From positions 295,506,270-295,570,269 of the forward strand of contig NC_133650.1 of assembly GCF_009905375.1 (NCBI RefSeq): 64,000 nt of DNA, written 5' to 3'. Source of the DNA: Apium graveolens. Its lineage: Eukaryota > Streptophyta > Magnoliopsida > Apiales > Apiaceae. The position numbers and the translations under genes are program-made. Below, piece by piece: positions 57,498-64,000 of this stretch. How positions within the stretch are numbered: the first letter of the stretch is position 1; the number at the start of each line of letters is the position of its first letter. The notes below the pieces were generated by a model that made no database searches, was not told where the DNA came from, and saw only the letters and a program-made list of their open reading frames with translations.

Positions 57498-58091
57498 TGT
57501 TAGATATATTTGATAATGTCATGGCTAATGTGATTTATGTTTAGTTTTCAGATCTTACTTAAACAGGATAAATCAGTACTTACTGGAAGTCAGGACTTAA
57601 GGATATCAATACTTATATTATCAGGAGATAATCATCAGAAGATGGATATCAGAACTTAAGTACTGAAGGACATTCAGATAAGGACAACAGCTGATTAAAG
57701 GAAAGAAGATCGAGACAAACATAAGTAGAGATATGCATGAAGAAGGAATTCTATGTAGAATAGAATACTTGGAAGAAAATATATCTGATTGATATATTTT
57801 AGGAAGCAGAATTATATTCCATATCAATTAGCGATTATCTTGTAACTGTGTAGTATATAAACACAGACATAGGGTTTACACTATAAGTGTTATCATATTC
57901 GAGAAGATTATTAATTATAACCCTAGCAGCTCTCGTGATATTTGTTCATCACTGAGAGGTAACAGTTCCATACTGTAACAGAGTTTATTGTTTCAATAAA
58001 GTTTGTTTTCTGTTACTTGAGTTATTAAAGTTCGATTTGATTGTACTATACACTGTATTCACCCCCTCTACAGTGTGTGTGTGACCTAACA
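57498..58091 (+). repeat. 3' LTR of Sirevirus D (594 bp)
   Basis: Same length as the 5' LTR, about 9 differences by eye. TATA box 57854-57861, AATAAA 57995-58000. Ends CTAACA, followed by the second TTCAT. Confidence 0.96.
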
Positions 58092-58183
58092 TTCATTATA
58101 TTCGACTTCCTCGTGTTCTTGGTTATTTTGGTTTACCAATTTAGCAGGGTTTGCTCTAGTTTCCCAATATGTCGGGATGGCAT
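58092..58183 (-). pseudogene. First codons of gypsy E gag
   Basis: Minus strand ATG at 58183-58181 (MPSRHIGKLEQ), with one TAA shortly after, running into the TTCAT duplication. The rest of gag is at 45870-44880. The start resembles the MPPRKIGTR start of F gag, which confirms the frame. 58184-58292 holds no feature. Confidence 0.75.
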
Positions 58184-58292
58184 TGTTATGCTAATATAAA
58201 AGATCACCAATATAACGTTATTCACGTCTCTACTCATTATGTTGAAGTCGCTTAATAACTCGCTTTGTCACAAATATATTCTCCATTCCTCT

Positions 58293-58910
58293 TTAGCTAC
58301 TCGCAACATTGTGCCCCCACACCTGGTTTGATGCGTTAACAAAAGACGAAATCCTGTCAAGAATATACACATAGCTCCTAGTGACATCCCACTCTTGGAA
58401 TTTTGCGTCAGACTTATTGGTCTTCTCCTCCAGTAGTTCGGAGCTTACTGCGTTGATTGCAGGAGCATGAAACTTTTCAGAAATTATTCTGTCGATTCTC
58501 GCTTTCCGTGTCGAACCATAATGGCTTAACGGACGAAATGATTTCGTATTATCGCATAGCATTCTCATCTTGGGACACGCTAAAATATTCCTTATAGGAC
58601 ATAGATTCCACAATGGTATAGCGAATACCCTTCTTGGTAGAATCACTGTTCGTCATGTATTGAACCCTTATTATCAGAACAATACTTTCAACCAATTCAG
58701 GTAACGTAATAACCTTAATAGTAAAAGAATTAAGCATCTTGATTCTTGCCTAATATGTCTCCTCAAAGACACTCTATAAAGAGCTATGAGTGACAAGACT
58801 CGGGTTTTCCAATCAACCCATGGTATTGGGGTATCGTTTTCATCCCATTTTCTCCGGAGACTTAGCTCCACTTCTATATCAACATTATAAAAATCATGTA
58901 CAATTTTCTC
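58293..58910 (-). pseudogene. Pre-gag accessory ORF of gypsy E, degraded
   Basis: Minus strand, upstream of gag in E. Three overlapping open pieces in different frames read as one decayed ORF: LSLRRKWDENDTPIPWVDWK (58871-58674), then a FTIKVITLPELVESIV-like piece (58737-58549), then ARIDRIISEKFHAPAINAV (58646-58293, ending TAG). It holds the same place as the pre-gag ORF of F but shows no obvious sequence similarity to it. No family recognised. 58911-59280 contains no further ORF. Confidence 0.45.
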
Positions 58911-59283
58911 CTTTCCTCATTCTATCGATCTTAAACGATTCCATCAATATCCGTATAACACTTCACATAAACACTTCAACATAACTCCCGGTAGTCCATC
59001 AACAAACTCTATTGGCTCAACCAATGAACTCTCTTTTGCATATAACTCTTAGCACTCTTTTCTCTGAGTGCTACAACTCATTCTCTTCCCTTAATGCTGG
59101 CTTTTCAATCGACTGTTAATAACTCAACCAATGCCTCAACTCTTAAGGCTAAGGTCCCCTTGGGTACTACCATCGTGACTACTCCATAGTAATCTGACTA
59201 CGAACTCGATGAGAGTTCTTGTTAACTTTTAGATCCTCAGTCTACCCATTTTACTCTTACTGTTTCCAAGACTTATAACCTTT

Positions 59284-59296
59284 GGCTATGATACCA
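59284..59296 (-). other. Primer binding site of gypsy E
   Basis: Minus strand TGGTATCATAGCC, one mismatch to the usual iMet site, 4 bases from the LTR end at 59301. It fixes the orientation of E. Confidence 0.88.
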
Positions 59297-59445
59297 TTTC
59301 TGTAACACCCCCAAATCCAAGGTCGTGAATTCGGGTCGTTACGATCACTTATCAATTAAATAATCCTCTTTTCACAATATTACTTGACCTTTTATTCAAA
59401 CTCACACACACACAGGTTATATGCTTGGAAACAGTATCAAATAAA

Positions 59446-59547
59446 TCATCTCCACTTATCTACCTGACGAGGCCGGCGCACAAAAACCCTACGGAACTCA
59501 CGAGCGTTCCTTACCCGCCTACGGACAGCAGTCTTGGTCTGATCCAT
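59446..59547 (-). CDS. Arg-rich LTR mini-ORF of gypsy E (33 aa)
   Basis: Minus strand ATG 59547, stop TGA 59446-59448. About one third of residues are Arg (TAVRRRVRNAREFRR). As in F, the ORF contains AG followed by GTAGAT in phase 0 near its end (after Pro-Arg-Gln), and it lies in a GC-rich island in AT-rich LTR. A TATATAAA-like sequence is just 25 bp upstream (59568-59580), which would put the cap site at or after this ATG; that weakens the case. The left LTR copy is out of frame by 5 bases. Possibly a first exon like the one in F, possibly chance. Confidence 0.25.
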   Translation of the reverse strand: MDQTKTAVRRRVRNAREFRRVFVRRPRQVDKWR

Positions 59548-60799
59548 GCTGGTAGTCTGTTGTGATATGATATATAAAAGCAAGGGTGAATATTATATCT
59601 CAACAAGGTATATGTCCCCATAATTAAGTATGTAAGGATAAATAAAACCAATAATTATACTTTGTATCTCCAAAGCGTTCTGAAAGTTTATATGCTTGTC
59701 AAATTTATAGTATTTTCAAAATCAACTACAATAGGATATCCACTGAATACTTGTATTCATCTCTTTCTCAAAATCATTTTATACTCGTACTCATTTTATT
59801 TCAAAATCTCAAGATGTTACTCGAACCAAAATTCTCAAATGGGTGTGATATATATTCGTCAACTTCCCAATTTAAAACTCAGCCTTATCGGCAGATTTCT
59901 CAAATGGATTTGATATATAATCATCAACATCCTTATTTAAACTCAGCCTTATCGTAAAATTTCTCAAATGGATTTGATATATATTCATCAATATCCTTGT
60001 TTAAAACTCAGCCTTATCGGCTCTCTGTTGTATATTTCACAAAAGTTTTTTTTCCAAAATGGAAGAAAGGGACTATACTGGAATAAACAACGTATCGGTG
60101 ATCAGCCGAATACGAAATTTTCTCTACTAGTAGAAGGAATACAAACCTAGCCGCCTTTAGGCTCATCAAGACACTACACGGTGATTGCCCATTATCGTGC
60201 AAGTCCAAAATTCAATGGTCACATAGACCATATAACCGTACAATACGCCACTCCGCGCCTGGTCACTGCCCGATACCACTCCGTGCCGGGCAGGCCACAT
60301 TCCATTCCCAAAACAATTATATCTTTTGCTCAAAATCCTTTTTCGAAGGAATAGATCGTTAAAAGTTGACCTTTAAATCAGATGATTTATTCATCACTTT
60401 GAATTCAAAATCCTTTTTCGAAGGAATAGGTCATTTAAAGTTGACCAGTAAATAAGATGATTTATTCATCACTTTTAACTCAATTGAACTTAGGGAGTTG
60501 TCGAAGTTTTGAATTTAAAATCATTTTCAAATCCCTATCTGTAGTAGGGTGACACATATATTACTCACTTGTTCTTTATTGAACGAAGAAGCAAAACTCT
60601 TATGCTTCTAGACTAAGTTTCCTAAGGTTTTGATACGTTTCAAATGATTAATCTCTTTCAAGAGTTTTGAATAATTTAGAAAGTACCTTTGGGAACTATG
60701 TCTATTTTTAAATAAGTTTTTAGAAGTCCGAAGATACTAAATATCTAAGGTCTCACAATAATTTAAGAGGGATTCAATGAATTGATAAAATCTTATAAA

Positions 60800-61905
60800 T
60801 AAAATATCTCTGTATAAGGTTCAATGAATTAATAAAAACCTTAAATACAAAATATTTCTGAATAAGGTCCAACGAATGGAGACACCTTAATCAAATAATC
60901 AAAACCGGATTTGGTATCCTAATATTGCTCTTTAAATAGTTAAATCTTTATTAAATAACGTGAAATGATTTATAAACTATTCAGTACATTTTTAAATACT
61001 TTATGGATATTTAATAATACCTTAAGTATCGCTTTATAAAATAATCAATCAAGTAAGGGTTTCCCTTAAATGAATAAACCAATATTTCTCGAAGTTTAAG
61101 TCAAAGTCTCAATCGTTCGCTTGATATATATATTACGCGAACGTACTTTGTTTATCGAAATAGAAATCTTTCGCGTCCGGCTCTCTCCGGAATTAAATCG
61201 TTATTAAAATATCTCTGACTCCCATTATCATATATTATATTTGAAATACGTTTCAATTTCTCATACTCGTGTAAAACGAAATTTGTTTTCGTAAACAATC
61301 GCATAATTCGTATGCATTGATATCATAAACAAGCATATATATTTGAACTGTAAATTATGACATCAATATCATAACATTATATATATAGCATGGATAGTAT
61401 GAGATAGGGTTTGTAAAACTTGTCTCGAGTAATTGAAGTGGTATGGTCTCTGGTATTTCGATGGCGATCTATAAACAAGAACCAATGATCTAAGTTAGTA
61501 CGTGATTAACGTCTCGCTCTTATTAAGCAACTTTCGCAACTACTCAAGTATAACGAATCTCCAATCGTCACATTCTCAACACTTATATTCTCACTTTATT
61601 ATATGGTTGAGTTTTGAAATCGATCGTTCGCTTTAGAAAGTCCATTTCGAGTTTTAAGCTCGAACGTGAGAAAACACGCGCCAAAACTAGGTTTTTATGC
61701 GTTTCTCGCTTGCGCTCGCTTTACCAAAACCTTTTTATAAAATCGAAAAATTAATATTTTCTCAAAATTCTTTTTGGACAGTCTTCTCTACTGTCATATC
61801 CATTTTTAATAATTTTTCCAGAATCTCAAAATTAATTTAAGTCCTTCAAAATCACCATGCAAGTGGACTTAAGTGCAGTTGGCTAATCGCAGAAATGTTT
61901 TACAC
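60800..61905. other. LTR segment absent from the left E LTR
   Basis: 1106 bp flanked by TAAAA (60800-60804 and 61906-61910); the left LTR has one TAAAA at the matching place. AT-rich, with several short CG-bearing stretches. No gene seen. Confidence 0.85.
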
Positions 61906-63336
61906 TAAAACGACCATAACTCCTAAACCGTAAATCTTCTCATGATGATCTACACATGTATAGAAACTAAAAAAAAAGATCTATCTATTAATGGCCAGTT
62001 GTTTTCAAATTTTAACCATTTTCATGGCCGAATGTCCTGCAGAAAACAGATCAAGTGCAAGAATGCCCAAACTCAATTTCTACTACTTGATCTTAACACA
62101 ATCACTACCTATAACCATCATAAATAAAAGTACTTCTCAAGATCCACCCACATACACCTTATATGCTCTATCTAGTACCACATACATGGATTACAACTCA
62201 ACATCTCAAGCCTTTAGCAAGAACATAATCAATACAAACTCAAACAAACATAATCCTTTGGATCTTAACACTACAACAAACATAACTCTTAAATCCAACC
62301 ATAAAACCTTAAAGGGTTGAAATTTATACCTTCTTGGACACTAGGAAGGTTATTTCTAGGATGATTGAGGCTTGGTTTACTTAGAAAATACTTAGAAGAG
62401 CTAGATCCTTAAGAAACAAAACCAAGAAACAAGTTAGAATTTCGGAGTTACTTTTCAGTACCTCATTCAAACATTTTTATAAAATTGAAAAAACCTAATT
62501 TGAGGCTGACATTTGGTACGAAGCTTACCCATGATATATAGAACCTATGGTAAAAATTTCATGATATTGGAATGAGTATATTTTGAGTTATGAATTTTTC
62601 ATTCTCCCTTGCTCAGAAAATCCGAACTGCTGGAATGAAAAATGGGAGAGCTTTAAGTGAGGGAAAAGGGGTTGTTTTCTTTTGTGGCTAAAGTGTGGCA
62701 GTGTATAATGAATATATGGGATGTATGCAGCAGATTTGATAATCAAAGGTATGGGTTGGTTTGATTGTGTGGTGAAGTGAGAAAAGGGAGAAGTATGACT
62801 TGTGTACTTGTTTGTCTCCCGTCACTATTCAACACTATTCCACTAGCTATTCTAGTTAGCTTCTAATCATCTAGTTACACTCCTAACTACTAGTTAGGAC
62901 TTGGTTATGCATGTCCAACTTGTATGGGATTTAATTTCTCATTCGTTTATTTATCGTAAACGCAATCGTCGGTCCATTCCGATAGCTTCCACGTATAACG
63001 ACTTGTTTCGTAACGATTTCTTTTATCTCTTATAATCCTATAACCAATTCCATTCCTTCTCTTGATCATAGAAACACCTTGATATATTATTTATTTCACG
63101 TAGTATTTCCGGTTCTACGCCATTCTTTACGGATACAAAAACACGTAGTATAATCGTGAATCTTCGAATTCCATCGGCTTTTACATTCATTTATTCTCCT
63201 CGATAAACAAGAATATGATCTCAGATTCTCAAAATTCCATTATTCATTTTATGATGATCCCCATACGTATTACTTAATCAGCTCAAGTTACTATTCACAG
63301 AATTTTTAAAATATTACAAAAATCAGGGTTCTTACA

Positions 63337-64000
63337 GTCTCCCCCCCTTAAAAGGATTCCGTCTCGGAATCAACTCACAAATAGATGGGGGTACCTTTCT
63401 CACAGGTGGCTTTCTAATTCCCAAGTCGACTCCTCGACCTTGGGATATCTCAACAAGACTCTGAATAGCTTGACACTCTTGTCCCTGAGTACTTGCTCTT
63501 TTCAACCAATGATTTCAACTGGTTGCTCAATGTAGGACAGATCTAGTACTTACTCATGTTTCACTATATTCTTGGTATCCGTATTATACTTTCTCAACAT
63601 TGGCACATGAAAAACACTATGAACCTGTTGAAGGTTTGGAGGTAAAGCCACTTCGTATGCCACGGTTCTCTTCGTCACAAAATCTCAAAGGACCCATATA
63701 TCGGGAACTCAGCTTCCCTTTCTTTCCAAATCTCATCAGTCATTCCCATGATGACACTTTCAAAAATACCTGGTCACCCACTTCATACTCTCTGTCTTTT
63801 CATGCTAAGTCGGCATATTTACGCTGTCGGTCTTGGGCTGCCGCTAAGCATCCTCTGATCAACTCAACTATGTCCCTCGTTCTTTACACCAAGTCAGGAC
63901 CTAGTAACTTTCTTTCACCAACTTCATCCCAGTACAAGGGTGAATGGCACCTCCGACCATACAGCGCCTCATGTGGGGGCATTTCTATACTCGCATGATA
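63337..64000 (-). pseudogene. Second gypsy E internal region: PPT, chromodomain and integrase end (partial)
   Basis: Minus strand. PPT 63355-63337, stop TGA 63372-63370, then pol C-terminus in reverse: chromodomain-like tail and the [15 protein letters not shown] integrase end, cut by the window edge. Nearly identical to 41534-42210 (a few percent by eye). It shows that a second copy of the internal region follows the shared LTR. Confidence 0.88.

Larger units (their letters stand above)
45876..58091 (+). mobile_element. Sirevirus D, complete Ty1/copia element with small ORF and ORF2
   Basis: Both LTRs are 594 bp with TGTTAG/CTAACA ends and a TTCAT target duplication. By eye they differ at about 9 positions (about 1.5%), so the insertion is young. 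Order: LTR, PBS, gag-protease-integrase (46526), RT-RNase H, 2.4-kb spacer with a small ORF (52551), ORF2 (53547-57293), PPT, LTR. Despite its youth it has a nonsense codon at the end of integrase, three frameshifts in the linker/RT, and an Asp-to-Asn change in the RT active site. It therefore depends on other copies, or decayed quickly. Length 12,216 bp. Confidence 0.96.
59301..63336 (-). repeat. Shared LTR of gypsy E tandem (4036 bp)
   Basis: Plus-strand TGTAACACCCCC to GGTTCTTACA. It is the full-length copy, holding the segment 60800-61905 that the left LTR lacks. It carries the 63-bp and 75-bp tandem repeats, the CTGCCCG / CGGGCAG inverted repeat (60266-60272 and 60287-60293) and an Arg-rich mini-ORF. 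It has internal sequence of the family on both sides (PBS side at 59296, PPT side at 63337). Confidence 0.92.
38612..64000 (-). mobile_element. Ty3/gypsy element E, Tekay-like, minus strand, tandem LTR-internal-LTR-internal
   Basis: Read on the minus strand: 5' LTR 63336-59301, PBS 59296-59284, pre-gag region, gag (split by D), protease, RT, RNase H, integrase, chromodomain, PPT, 3' LTR 41533-38612. To the right of the 5' LTR a second internal region of the same family begins with PPT and pol end (63337-64000), in the same order as 41534-42210 and nearly identical to it. The two elements share one LTR, as expected after unequal LTR recombination. A related but different family from F: LTR ends TGTAAGAACC and GGTGTTACA. 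Confidence 0.9.

Overview
The window is plant nuclear DNA made almost entirely of nested LTR retrotransposons. I see no host gene, rRNA or tRNA. The evidence is tRNA-iMet-type primer sites, chromodomain Ty3/gypsy polyproteins of the Tekay/Del type with very long LTRs, and Ty1/copia elements of the SIRE/Maximus (Sirevirus) type with a large extra reading frame after pol. The host is most likely a eudicot with a large repetitive genome; an asterid such as Apiaceae is only a guess. Almost every reading frame is broken, often by C-to-T type changes (CAG/CAA/CGA to stop).

Layout. A Sirevirus called C here is the oldest host sequence: its RT/RNase H and ORF2 lie at 20309-27164, and both its ends are outside the window. 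Sirevirus A is inserted in the RT of C (1-753 and 13718-20308). A was in turn hit by a Tekay-like gypsy, F (754-13720), and by a solo LTR of A's own family (17178-18196, minus strand, TSD AAGCT). Sirevirus B, same family as A, is inserted in ORF2 of C (27165-38611). The 3' LTR of B is interrupted by a minus-strand Tekay-like element, E (38612 to beyond 64000). E is arranged LTR-internal-LTR-internal, which indicates a tandem recombinant. The gag of E is split by Sirevirus D (45876-58091), the only complete element: two 594-bp LTRs, TSD TTCAT, gag-pol, a small ORF and ORF2. The nest C > B > E > D is four levels deep.

Gene organisation. The Sireviruses read LTR, PBS, gag, protease, integrase, RT, RNase H, spacer, ORF2 (env-like position; conserved N-terminal domain, Ser/Pro/Thr-rich middle, coiled coil, C-terminal domain), PPT, LTR. 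In C and D the spacer before the downstream ORFs looks like an ordinary promoter: palindrome, TATA box, pyrimidine-rich leader, ATG. In D it also holds an otherwise unexplained 89-codon ORF. The Tekay elements read LTR, PBS, a pre-gag ORF, gag, protease, RT, RNase H, integrase, chromodomain. In F the integrase core has been removed in frame. The F LTR carries a 40-codon ORF whose internal GT site could splice in phase to the pre-gag ORF.

The signals I find most worth testing are: (1) family-specific short motifs scattered through LTR, gag, pol linker, spacer and ORF2, always in one coding phase; (2) internal promoter-like cassettes for accessory ORFs in Sireviruses; (3) a candidate spliced accessory gene starting in the LTR of a Tekay element; (4) the in-frame integrase-less gypsy polyprotein.
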